From assembly GCA_033964015.1 (NCBI GenBank), contig CM066916.1, forward strand, positions 29,963,404-30,027,403: a stretch of DNA of 64,000 bases, written 5' to 3'. A program made the position numbers and the translations under genes. This document shows positions 1-9,453 of this stretch, one piece after another (within the stretch, counting starts at the first letter, position 1; each line of letters starts with the position of its first letter). The notes under the pieces are model-generated. The model was not told the origin of the DNA, made no database searches, and saw only the letters and a program-made list of their open reading frames with translations. This DNA is from Scolanthus callimorphus (lineage: Eukaryota; Cnidaria; Anthozoa; Actiniaria; Edwardsiidae).

Positions 1-630
1 ATTTTAATTGTACCCATCAATTTTTTTTGTCTTGTGAATGTATGAAAGACGACGTTTGGCAGGGAAGTGGAATCACCGTGCACGATGGAGAGTTAACGGA
101 AAAAAATGAAGGTACGCAACGAGATGACGTCAGGAAGCAAGATGACGTCATACGGCAAGATAATGTCACGCAACGAGATACCTTCACTCGACAAGATGAC
201 GTCACGCGACATGATGATGTCACGCGAAAAGATGTCGTCATGCGACATGATGACGTCATGCGACAAGATGATGTCACGCAACGAGATGGCGTGTTGCGAC
301 AAGGTGACGTAACGCGACATCATGACTTCATGCGACAGGATGACGTCACCGAACGAGACGACGTTAAACAACCAGGTGACGTCACGCAACGAGATGACGT
401 CGTGCAACGAGGTGACGTAACGCAACGAGGTGACGTCATGCAACGAGGTGACGCCACGCGACAAGATGACGTCAAGCAGCAAGCTGGCTTCGCACGCCAA
501 AATCTCGTCACTTGGGAAGACGATGACAGTCGAAAACATGATGCAATGGATGAAGGTGATTTCCCCAGCGTCCACAGGGTGGCCTGTCGCATTGCAGATG
601 GGCTGTTAGGATATGCCAAGAAAAGGCACG
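1..630 (+). CDS. Repeat-rich candidate exon, possibly upstream exon of the tyrosinase
   Basis: The frame is open from the window edge to a donor at 630/631 (CACG|GTGAGT). About 115-480 is an imperfect 18-nt tandem repeat encoding hexapeptides of the RQDDVT / QRGDVT type, followed by a non-repetitive stretch ending in VACRIADGLLGYAKKRH. The exon ends one base into a codon and the tyrosinase exon at 3735 starts with two bases completing a codon, so they join in frame as Gly. That phase match has a one-in-three chance of being accidental. Because the unit is 18 nt and lacks stops, other frames are also open through the repeat, so openness alone is weak evidence. The repeat is highly charged (Asp, Arg, Gln) and probably disordered. 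No start codon or signal peptide is visible; the 5' part may lie left of the window. It could instead be a non-coding minisatellite. Confidence 0.35.
115..480. repeat. 18-bp minisatellite centred on TGACGTCA palindromes
   Basis: Imperfect 18-bp units of the form GATGACGTCACGCGACAA repeat about twenty times. Eight units carry the perfect palindrome TGACGTCA, the consensus CREB/ATF site (CRE), and others carry one-base variants such as TGACGTAA or TGATGTCA. The array lies within the candidate exon above. Confidence 0.85.
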
Positions 631-1216
631 GTGAGTGATTAAGCACCATGGTTCTATTGACATAGGTTTGTTTCTATATCTTTGGAACCAATTGTAACTG
701 CATTATACTGCTGGTATAAGATTATTTGGCTGGGGTGATTTTGCCGGGGTTCGTTATGGGGCGTAGTACTTGATTGACACTCTTTTGTTATGAGACGGCG
801 CTATCGGACCAATTTATCAAATAGCGGCCGAAAATTGGTGCGAATTTGACTGAAAAACCAAAGGCAGTACCAAATTTATTGTGCCGGATTTACTGCGGTT
901 TTCATATTTCTGCGAACTCTTTCTGGTACTGGTATAGGAAATTCTAAAGGTGTACGCTAAAGAACCCATTGCACTCTTCGTATCGTAAGATTAGGGAACG
1001 ATCTCTTGGTGCCATGGCCTGGCTCTCGGAGGCACTACATGCTGTTAAAGCCCTCATGATTTTAAGCTGGGCAGCACATTTGCGCCATCTAATGCAGTCC
1101 GTTTTAAAAGTCCTCCAACCTCTCCTTGTCTATCGGTCGTGTACTTCCGCTTTGAAATTCCTCACGATGAGGAGAAGACCTTGGGTTCATCGGCGAAACA
1201 TTTCTGTCTGTCTTTA

Positions 1217-1459
1217 GGTGCACCATTCCCAGATCGTGTCGATCTTGTGTTTGCGCTTCACCGTATTTGTGGCCAGCGGAGTTTCAACTTTGCGCAGATG
1301 CTGATGGTACGCCTTATTAAGGAGTTCAGTGTGTCGCCCTCGACAACACGAGTGAGCCTGGTGCTATGTAGCAATGTACCCACAGTGCAGTTCGGCCTGA
1401 GTGATCACGTGAATAAGGAAGCAACACTTGTGGCGGTGGCTAATGCAAGGTTTGTCTAG
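1217..1459 (+). pseudogene. Decayed von Willebrand factor A-domain exon
   Basis: After a plausible acceptor (TCTTTAG at 1211-1217) the frame reads PDRVDLVFAL...GQRSFNF, then a stretch ending PTVQFGLSDHVNKEATLVAVA. This resembles the first half of vWA domains in cnidarian coadhesin/matrilin-like extracellular proteins. The metal-binding DxSxS motif that should follow FAL is lost: HRIC stands in its place and about two residues are missing. The frame ends at TAG at 1457-1459. No partner exon with the rest of the domain was found. I read it as a relic inside the presumed tyrosinase intron. The assignment is from pattern recognition only. Confidence 0.4.
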
Positions 1460-1623
1460 AGAGGCCATTATACTGTGACGTCATTTGTTTACAGTATAGA
1501 GAATCAGGCTACTCAGCGGAGCTAGAGAAGGATACGTTCTGAATATTAATAAGGAGCAGTGAATAAAATGTAATTAGAAAATTTGAGCTAAAAAATCGAA
1601 ATTGTGAGCGCGTGGCGTAAGGC

Positions 1624-2189
1624 TAAATTTAGAGACAACATGGGCTAATGAGCTTTTTGCCCCAATGATTTCACGAAATTTAAAAAAGCTGAATTAAGCT
1701 TTGACAGAAACATATAACTTAGTTGAAACATGTAACGGCGAACCAAGCTTCGGATTATTCGTGGCAAGTTTATGACCATATTTGGTCAATAATGAACTCT
1801 CGACTGCTAACCCAAGCAGGTTTTCTCTTCATAATATTTCATTTTTTCGCTCAAATAAAGTAGAGCAACAGTGGTAAGTGATAATATGCTAACATTTAAC
1901 ACCTTGAAGTCTTGCAACAACATTATTTTCAAAATCTGTTTAATTGTTTATTCTGCGAATATTCCGCAGCTTGGCACTAAAGCAATGTATGTTTGTTACA
2001 CGTTTCAACTCACTTATATGTTTCTGGCTTTGAAAAATACAATGAAAAGCTTACGATAAGTTCATTTGTTATTCTTAAGAAAGTTTTGACCTGTTTCCAT
2101 ATCATTTTTCCGGTTAGTTGAAGCTTTTTCAAAATTACATGAAATCATTGGGGCAAAACGCTCATTAGCTCACCTGTTTTCTCTAAATT
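1624..2189. mobile_element. Inverted-repeat element, about 566 bp
   Basis: The two ends are inverted repeats of roughly 60 bp sharing GGCTAATGAGC and TTTGCCCCAATGATTTCA. The interior (about 1720-2030) is repeated in reverse orientation at 27935-28232. No transposase is encoded, so it is presumably non-autonomous. Confidence 0.7.
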
Positions 2190-2712
2190 GAACGTTTGCA
2201 CCACGTGCTGAGAATTCAAAATATAAACTTACAATTTTCCAATTATGTTTCATTTACATTATGTTTCAATAGTCCTCTGTTGATATACAGAACTATAGCA
2301 TTATAACATAGAAGATGGACGCTCGTAGGTAATCTGCTAATGAAATGCCTATTTTTGTTGCCCGCAGATATCAGGAAAGCCGTTCGTGTGGTCTTGCCGG
2401 CGTACTAAACCTTGCCCTAGATACTTTCACCAAAGCGGCCATTTTCCCCAAGGAGACACACAAAGTTTTGTTCCTGCTCTCCAGAAATCCAATCCACGAT
2501 GACGTGCGTTCAGTCTTCACCGCGAAAAAGCTCCGACAAAGCGGCACAGAAGTCTTCCGATTGGCTGTTTATAACAATAGGAAAAGTCACGTGATGCTGG
2601 ATCAGCTCGCAAGTTTTCCTCGGGAAAAACACTCCTTTTCTCTGACCTCATTCGACTCGCTGCAAAGGTTGGCCAATATGTTACGAGGAAAAGGTAATAG
2701 AAGAGAGAATTT

Positions 2713-2952
2713 GACCGCCGACCGGTTTGCACAGTGATAGAGCGCCGGGCTTCTGTACGAGAGGTTGCGGGTTCAAACCCCAGTCGGAACAACTCTCAGG
2801 GTCGTTTCTAAATAATTGAGGAGAAGCTGCTGCCTTTGCTGTAACATCTCCAAATGGCTAGACCTACTAACATACACTCGAAGATACTAGCTCCACCAAG
2901 CTACCCTAAAATTCGAGTATAAGTAAGAGTTACATACCTACCTACCTTCCTA
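2713..2952 (+). mobile_element. tRNA-derived SINE-like element
   Basis: A pol III A-box-like segment (TTGCACAGTGATAGAGCG) is followed about 30 bp later by a B-box-like GCGGGTTCAAACCCC. Then comes a non-tRNA body and a 3' end of short TACC repeats (about 2930-2950). This head-body-tail layout is that of tRNA-derived SINEs. It does not fold as an intact tRNA. The boundaries are approximate. Confidence 0.6.
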
Positions 2953-3026
2953 ACGTTCCACTTTGATCTACACTATTAAGGTCCAATGTTTCTGTGCTAG
3001 AAACCTTTGATCTGGTTGGCTGAAGT

Positions 3027-3350
3027 CCCGGGGGGTTCTCCCATGTAAGAGTGATAGGGGTGCTCGTCGGGAAATCGGAAAATATACCCTAAAAAATACC
3101 AGGACATAAAAAATTATTGTTTATTGTTTTTCATCTCGAAACAAGCTTAGTTTAGAGCTATAAATGAACAAAGAAAGAAAGAAAACGTTTTGCTTGGTTT
3201 GTGACCCTGTCATTCATTTGCGTACCCCCCAAAAAATACCATTTATTAGTGAAAGCCAGAATGTTTCTCCGATAACCCCTAAAAAATACCTGAGAGTCGA
3301 TTATACGACGAGCACCCCTATCAGGTCGACATGTGAAGAAACCCCCCGGG
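3027..3350. mobile_element. MITE, 324 bp, with 8-bp target duplication
   Basis: The termini are CCCGGGGGGTT and AACCCCCCGGG, extending inward as an imperfect inverted repeat of about 45 bp that includes GGGGTGCTCGTCG. The element is bracketed by identical 8-bp direct repeats GCTGAAGT (3019-3026 and 3351-3358), consistent with an 8-bp target site duplication as made by hAT or P-type transposases. It has no coding capacity. Confidence 0.8.
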
Positions 3351-3734
3351 GCTGAAGTTTTCCGGTCTAATTCCCGCCAATTTTTGGGCGCGCGCGATGA
3401 CACAGGAATCCCACAAATATTTTGCAAAACTTAACTTAATCTTTCTATTTCGTTTCTCTGAGGAAATTTTAAGAATTGAAAAGTTTCAAACTCTTTGGTC
3501 TTTTTTGTCCTGTGGCGTTATAATTAGGACTAGAGAAAACAAACGAAAGGATATTATTTATTCTCCTCATACGTGGGATGGTGAAATTGGTGTCGTGCAG
3601 CTTACAATCATGCATCGGAGAGCCAGGTCATTGCACCTATACTCATGCAGTTCTTTAACTTCCAAAACGAGGCCTTGCATCGCTAGTACTAGATGGGATC
3701 CTAGTAATAAGTTTCTGATTTTCTCTTTTCTTAG

Positions 3735-4738
3735 GCTTTCACCTTCACTTCAATGGGGATACCGCATTTGACGAGTGCATGCGTAGATGTGTATGTTCCG
3801 CTGGCCAGCTGCTGAACTGCAGTCGCGTGCGGAGGGACTTCCCTTCCATGTCCCTAGAGGAGCGCAGGCGATTTATCAACGCGCTCAAGAGCGTTTCAAC
3901 CCTGAAAACGTTCCGAAATAAGTACAATAACATAACGTATCAGCATCCGAAATTATTCGACACGATTCACAAAGCCATATTCTTCTTCCCTTGGCATCGC
4001 TGGTACATTCTAACTTTCGAGAATTTCCTTCGACAAATCGATTGTCGAATCACGGTACCTTACTGGGACTGGAGCCGAGCGGTCAGCGGTAAATACCTAT
4101 TTCGCTCCTCGCACATACGGGATGTCTGGTACCAAGGCCCTCACGGCCTCGGCAGCAATGGAGAAGGGGACCACAATTGGGTGATGGAAGGCCCGTTTCG
4201 CAAAGGGTTGTGGGAACTTCCTGATTTCGCAAAGTTAAAGTGGCTGTCTAGAGATTTCGACCTTTGCGAAGCAAAATCCTTGCGTAATGCCGAGTATGTT
4301 TATCGCAAACTTCTCACGGGTCGTGTTGACGGATTTAAAGACTTTGAAAACGAAATAAGGCATATGCACAACGATTTTCACAACACAATCGGCGGGATTA
4401 TGTCACTGGACATTTCCGCCAACGCACCCGAGTTCTGGTTCCACCACTGTTTCCTGGACAAACTTTGGTCTGACTGGCAAAATAGGGGACCAGAGTTTAA
4501 GAATCAGCTTTATCAACACGTGAAGAGAAAAATGCCTGGGGCTGGGGCCTATGGAGTTGAATATGTTGATTTGAACAATCAGCCTGGAAATATACGAGTG
4601 GTTTTAGACCAACCTAAACACGATGAGGATATATTCAAAACGAGCGAGTTCGATGCGTCCGTGCGGGCTGTTCCGATAGTCGACTGCAAGAAGAGGGAGA
4701 TGTCTAAACTAGGAAATGCTAAGAGACCATTACAGTAA
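3735..4738 (+). CDS. Tyrosinase (type 3 copper protein), terminal exon
   Basis: Tyrosinases use a dinuclear copper centre to hydroxylate phenols or oxidise diphenols to quinones; secreted animal forms act in pigment, shell or skeletal-matrix cross-linking. The exon opens after the acceptor TTTTCTTAG and runs about 334 codons to TAA at 4736. Numbering from the Met at 3779, copper site A shows His56, His64 and His73 (the last in FFPWHRWY) and YWDWS follows at about 95-99. Copper site B shows HNDFH (His197, His201) and FWFHH (His223). The usual Asp before Pro-x-Phe-Trp is Ala here (NAPEFW). An N-terminal Cys-rich segment (DECMRRCVCSAGQLLNC) resembles the Cys cluster of extracellular tyrosinases. 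No C-terminal membrane anchor is visible. The protein start lies upstream: the 3779 Met is internal, because the frame and the Cys-rich segment begin before it at the acceptor. Confidence 0.88.
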
Positions 4739-4888
4739 AACCCCACATAAAAGAACAGGTGTTTTAGGGATTCAGGCTGATTTTGTTCTTGTACATTGTG
4801 GGTGTTTTCTGTAACATCAGCCTGAAAACGTTCCTAAGCTTAGAATTGTTTCTTAAAATCAAATGCGGCATACACTACCAACAGTCAA

Positions 4889-4894
4889 AATAAA
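4889..4894 (+). promoter_or_regulatory. Candidate polyadenylation signal of the tyrosinase gene
   Basis: AATAAA lies about 150 bp after the tyrosinase stop codon, the first perfect hexamer downstream. Confidence 0.5.
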
Positions 4895-5342
4895 GAATGT
4901 GATAGGCAGAAGGTAACAATCATTTAGTAACAACAATTGGTCAAGTCTCAAAACAATTGCTAAATGTAGAACTCTGATGATCTGCTCAGTACTCTAACAC
5001 AGTGGGTTACTGTACTCGAATCTAACTGGCAGCTTTAGTACAGGGGCGTAGCCAAGGGGGGCAACAGGGGACCGCGGTCCGTCCTTTCACGGGAGATTTT
5101 CCTATATATTTACTGTATTTGCAGGAGGGAATTTTGAAAATTTTCGTCCCATGTTTTCATATCCCTCCCCCCCCAAAAATAAAAAAATATTTCCTGGTTC
5201 CCTGTAGTATTTTTCTAGACATGTCCACCTTTGACAAAATTTCAGAGTCAGTTCCACTTGTTCTTTTATGCGGGTTTTTACTGTGTACTTAGAGTAAGAA
5301 TCTTGCATTAAATCGTATTTCATATGAGTGTCGAGAACTAAA

Positions 5343-5471
5343 CGCGAAGTAAATACACTTAGCCAATCAGAAACGAAACCCGTTCAACAACCAACCAATC
5401 AGGATCAGGCGAAGTAAATACACTTAGCCAATCAGAAACGAAACCCATTCAACAACAACCAATCAGAAGGC
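5343..5471. repeat. Short direct tandem duplication
   Basis: A block of about 65 bp containing GCGAAGTAAATACACTTAGC and CCAATCAGAAACGAAACCC occurs twice in tandem with few changes. No gene is visible in 4739-9453 apart from repeats. Confidence 0.7.
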
Positions 5472-5937
5472 GTAATAAATACGGTAGGATTTGCGTTTAG
5501 TCGTGACCCAAGAAAACAAGTGACACTGTCCTTTTTGTTTTTCTTTGCATTCTGATTGGCTGACTAAACAAAGACCTAAGACATCAGCAAATAGACACGC
5601 GTAGAAAACGCCAAGCTCCTTTCCTTTCGACAGTCATCTGAAATCCACTCTAGTGTTGTTCACACCAGCGCCGGAAAAGTGTCTATTTTAAGAACACATT
5701 TTCTATGTTTTTCCCCAATAACCGAAGGCTAAAAATAGAACCACTAGCTGTTGTTGCATTTCACTTTTTTATGGTAAAATATGTTTCTTTTGTAGGCCGT
5801 AGGGGTGAGACGATTTTTAAGGGGATTGAGGTACGACTATACGTTTCTAGATGTTGGGGGATCATCATAAATCACGAGATGTCAACTATACTTTTAATAA
5901 AAATATCAAGAATAGACTTCAGCAGAGGCTCATTAAC

Positions 5938-6030
5938 AGGGGCGTTCCTCTATTATTGCCCTATTGATCAGGCATTTTGAAAGGCCTAGTTATTATCAGA
6001 GGAACGCCCCTACGTATGATCCCCTGACTT
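5938..6030. mobile_element. Inverted-repeat element related to the one at 54.8-55.1 kb
   Basis: GGGGCGTTCCTCT and its complement AGAGGAACGCCCC bracket an interior containing GCCCTATTGATCAGGCATTT and GGCCTAGTTATTATCAG. The same interior words (GCCCTATTGATAAGGCATTT, GACCTAGTTATCTTTAG) occur in the element at 54776-55095. Confidence 0.6.
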
Positions 6031-6697
6031 CAGCTCATAAATTGATAAATTGAAATATTTCATAGTAGAGTTCAAACCTTCAGGAGGCTAGATTCCACGC
6101 TAATAAAATAGCACGAAAAAAGCGAAAGTCGGTGCGATATCGCATTTAGTGTTATTTTTGGCAGAATGCCGTCCCTCCTCTTCACGTTGAGTACGTTGGA
6201 AGGGATGGGGGAGGGAGACGAACTCCACATAAAAATATCCAGGGATGATAGTTGGGAAGAATTTTTTTCCAATCGCCTTAGGGGCATAGGGATACAGTAA
6301 ACAGTAAACAGAGTGTGGTCAATAGCCTTGTAAGAACAGAGGTTTATTTACATTGGCTTTTGTTTCAATAAAGTTAACAAAACGATGTAAAGCGAGTCAG
6401 TATTTACTGCTGTTATATGTTTTTATTATTTTTTATTACTTTTTTCGAACTTCTTCTGTCGAACCTGGACTGCTGCTGGACTTTATAATAGAATTAAACG
6501 TTCTATCGTTTTGAATTGGAACGGCGCGACTCTGGCACGACGTTTGCCGTAGGCTTTAGACAAAACTCACCAGAATCATAACCCTTTGAGACAACATGTA
6601 CACAGTGGTATGACTAGTTTTACAGGAAAACTAGGTGGTCTGCGTCGGCGGAGACGTGAACATGAACAACAACAACCAAAGGTTGAGATTTATGTTA

Positions 6698-6955
6698 CAG
6701 CTGTTTCAGGTAACACGCGACCAGCGCGTTCAAAACATTTTTGGCAGTTGGGTTTTTCTGTGAAGTCAATCAAACCGCCTAGTGCAGAGAATTGGCTTCT
6801 GTCGCGACATGTCTCGCAAGGGAAGCCAAACAAATGCACTGGGCAAGGATCTGATTGGCTCACACGGATTGCATTGATGGACAACGCAGAAAAACCCAAC
6901 TGCCAAACTCCAAGAATCTGACAACGGCGAAGTCGCGTGTTACCTGAAACAGCTG
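6698..6955. mobile_element. Tc1/mariner-like MITE, 258 bp, TA target duplication
   Basis: Perfect 24-bp terminal inverted repeats begin CAGCTGTTTCAGGTAACACG. TA is present immediately outside both ends (6696-6697 and 6956-6957). The flanking sequence is continuous, without the insert, at about 23060-23130, where a single TA sits between ATGT and AACGCCG. That supplies the empty site. There is no coding capacity. Confidence 0.88.
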
Positions 6956-7051
6956 TAAACGCCGTGGAAAAATGGTGTTTTCTGACGTTTCGAGCGTCAG
7001 CCCTTCGTCGGAGCAAAGAGGACATGTACACAGGATGGATTACAGTTTCAG

Positions 7052-7354
7052 TATAATTCTCGAACCCATAGCTCCCCGGCTCGTAACCTCGCGGGGGCGG
7101 GGGAGGCTCTAGTGACAGCATTCTCGTACCCAGAGCTCCCCGTGCGAGAAACGGGCTGGGGAGCTCTGTGTTCGAGAATGTGGTGTCAGCCATTGACGCA
7201 TGCGCGAGATTTGATACAGAGCCGCTGAGAGAAAGAGCTTCGTGCACATGCTCCAACGTTCAAAATCAGCCAATCAGCGAGGTCCTCAAATTGATGTCAC
7301 CAGAGCCTCCCGTGCGAGGTGACGAGTCGGGGAGCTCTGGGTACGAGAATGCAG
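7052..7354. mobile_element. MITE family 'ATTCTCGTACCCAGAGCTCC', copy 1
   Basis: The ends read ATTCTCGAACCCATAGCTCC and GGAGCTCTGGGTACGAGAAT. The interior contains the diagnostic words GCATGCGCGAGATTTGATAC and CCAGCC/CAGCCAATCAGCGA. A second pair of the same ends lies inside (7120-7170), so this copy is composite. Other copies are at about 16772-16999, 29440-30092, 49566-49770, 50436-50608 and 52128-52548. Confidence 0.75.
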
Positions 7355-7394
7355 CAAAGATCTCTTGGTAATGCTTATGCGCATCGCCCGGATC

Positions 7395-7570
7395 ACTACT
7401 CATACAAGGGGCGTCCTTAAAATGGTCAGGTGGCCGGGCGTACTCTCACCGCTAGGTCACTGTGTCGCTACCGGGCAATTTAACTGAGCCTTCGCGATTG
7501 CGGCTGTCAGGTTGTCTCTGGACGCCGCTTCAGCTCTCGGGTTCGGGTAGATGTCTGGATGTATGATCTC
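7395..7570. repeat. Dispersed repeat, partner at 47.8 kb
   Basis: ACAAGGGGCGTCCTTA and GTGGCCGGGCGTACTCTCACC, followed by weaker similarity as far as GACGCCGCTTCAGCTCT, recur at about 47815-48000 in the same orientation. The function and family are unknown to me. Confidence 0.6.
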
Positions 7571-7667
7571 GTTTTTGTTCTCCTTAATCAAAGTAAAGCT
7601 TTTCCGTTAAAATCCCAATTGACCCGATACATGCTCGCTTTATTATATAGACACAAGTGTTTTACTG

Positions 7668-8743
7668 CAGCCTCGTAACATGGTATATGGGCTCAGGGCT
7701 CAATGCCCAAATCTCCGGGCTCAACGCCCAAATTATGGCCGGGATCAGGACTCAGAGGGGTAGGCTCAGGGCTCAAGAGGCCTGGATCGGGGATCATACG
7801 CTACAACTTCAAATCAGGGCTCAATCCTAAAATTTCACCTTTTTTCAATAATCTAACTACGATTTCTTCCTCCTGTCACGTAAGCCTGCTGACCGGATTT
7901 AGTCGATAGGGGATGTTTTGCTTGTTTTGTTTTTCCTCTATTTCATGTAAATTGCATAAGAAACCAGTGAACACTGTCCGTTTTCAGAATTTTGTATCGT
8001 ATAAATACTTAGAATATAGTTGTGTGAATGCGCAATGCTCCTGTAATCCAGCTGTAAGCTGCAATAGGTGGTTAATAAACTATTATTATGTACATTTTTC
8101 TAGTTCACTCAAACAGAATACAGTAAAAGTTTTGGCACGCTTCGCGCGCATGAGGAAGACATCAATGTAATATGGTTTTGGGGAATCGACGCAACACGAA
8201 ATGGCACGTCCGTGCCAATTCAATAGAATGCCTACGTTATAAAAACGTGTATCTTGGCAAGTGACCCCCACCCTCCTCCTTAAAAACAGCCAGTCCTGGC
8301 TGATAATCACATGTATTTTGCTATAAAATAAACAGACCCTCTTTTACGCAGCGTGAGTTCGACGTTACAACATAGAAATTGGTCAATCGGGCCCCGCATC
8401 ATGCACATGAATAATTATTTTTGTTACTTGCAGCGCGAATGAAGAATAACTTTACAGGCTTCATCTACCTGTTCTCCAAGGCATCTGATATGCGTTTTTC
8501 AAACTCAGGGCGCACTTCGCGCGCAACAAAGAATAATGAGATCCTCTCTTTCTGTAAAAGTCTTCCTGTTCAAATAGGGGGCAGAGGGAATCACAAAAAC
8601 TTTTAACAGCTCTGAGGGGGATCACGTTTATCATGCATATTACTTATAAGGGGGTGAAAAAAATTTCCAGCAAGCAACGGTGTCCAAAAAATCGTGCAGT
8701 GTCTTACAGAAGGAAAAACATTCTTACCGAGAAAAATACCCCC

Positions 8744-8774
<31 letters not shown>

Positions 8775-9040
8775 ACACACACCATATCTAATGGTTTGTC
8801 CCTAACATGCATGTGATATGAGTCGGAATTCATGCCATCAAATTAGAATTATCCCTGCGAGTACTTTGGTCTATGATTAAATTTGGACTTTTTGAGCAAT
8901 TTGGATAACAAAATGGATGGGCTCAACATTTTGGCACGGGCTCAGGGATCAAACATTTCGGGAAAATCGGGCTCAGGGATCAAAATTTCGCTAAAAAAAT
9001 AGGGCTCAATGTTTCCTAGATATACCATGTTACGAGGCTG
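7668..9040. mobile_element. DNA transposon remnant, 1373 bp, with perfect TIRs and GGGCTCA subterminal repeats
   Basis: Perfect 21-bp terminal inverted repeats start CAGCCTCGTAACATGGTATA. TTACTG occurs directly outside both ends (7662-7667 and 9041-9046), a plausible target duplication. Both subterminal regions carry many direct copies of GGGCTCAGGGATCAA / GGGCTCAGGGCTCAA in the same orientation. The interior contains a poly(C)/(AC)n tract and no transposase I can recognise. Confidence 0.78.
8739..8782. repeat. Poly(C) and (AC)n simple repeat
   Basis: A run of about 22 C is followed by about eleven AC dinucleotides, inside the 1373-bp element. Confidence 0.95.
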
Positions 9041-9115
9041 TTACTGGGAAAAACGCCACTCGTAGATCTCATTCGAAGCTACATCCGGGTCCTGAGTGAC
9101 ATATTTTCCATATCC

Positions 9116-9156
9116 TCACTAGTGAGGATATATATCCTCACTAGTGAGGATATCGG
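9116..9156. repeat. Doubled 16-bp palindrome
   Basis: The palindrome ATATCCTCACTAGTGAGGATAT occurs twice back to back, sharing the ATAT between them. It lies about 300 bp upstream of the glycogen synthase start codon. Confidence 0.85.
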
Positions 9157-9453
9157 TCAAAACGAAAGTGCTTGGAAATCAATTTGGAATCATTTTTTCT
9201 GGTTTGTCTATATAATAAAAAGAAAATTACACGGTGGCTTGAAGATATGAATTTTATTTTCGAGTGGCAAAAGCAATATGGAAAGTCAATATGTTTACAA
9301 ACAATTTACTGAAAAATAGATATATGCGATACCATCGCAACGGGTTCCCTGTGTCGTTTTAATAATCAACCGCTGACCCTATCGATTGCGGTCGCGGCTT
9401 CTCTCGATCTTTAGCTCAGGAAGGGAGTTCGTGTGAAGATTTGCGGGAAAAAC

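Noticed and set aside
115..480. CRISPR-like array
   Set aside because: Units are contiguous, with no unique spacers, in a eukaryotic setting; it is a minisatellite.
2345..2737. 130-codon open frame on the + strand
   Set aside because: Its 3' end runs into the SINE A box, no domain is recognisable, and no splice context ties it to the tyrosinase.
6690..7256. 188-codon open frame on the - strand
   Set aside because: It spans the TA-flanked MITE and another MITE copy; openness across mobile elements is coincidental.
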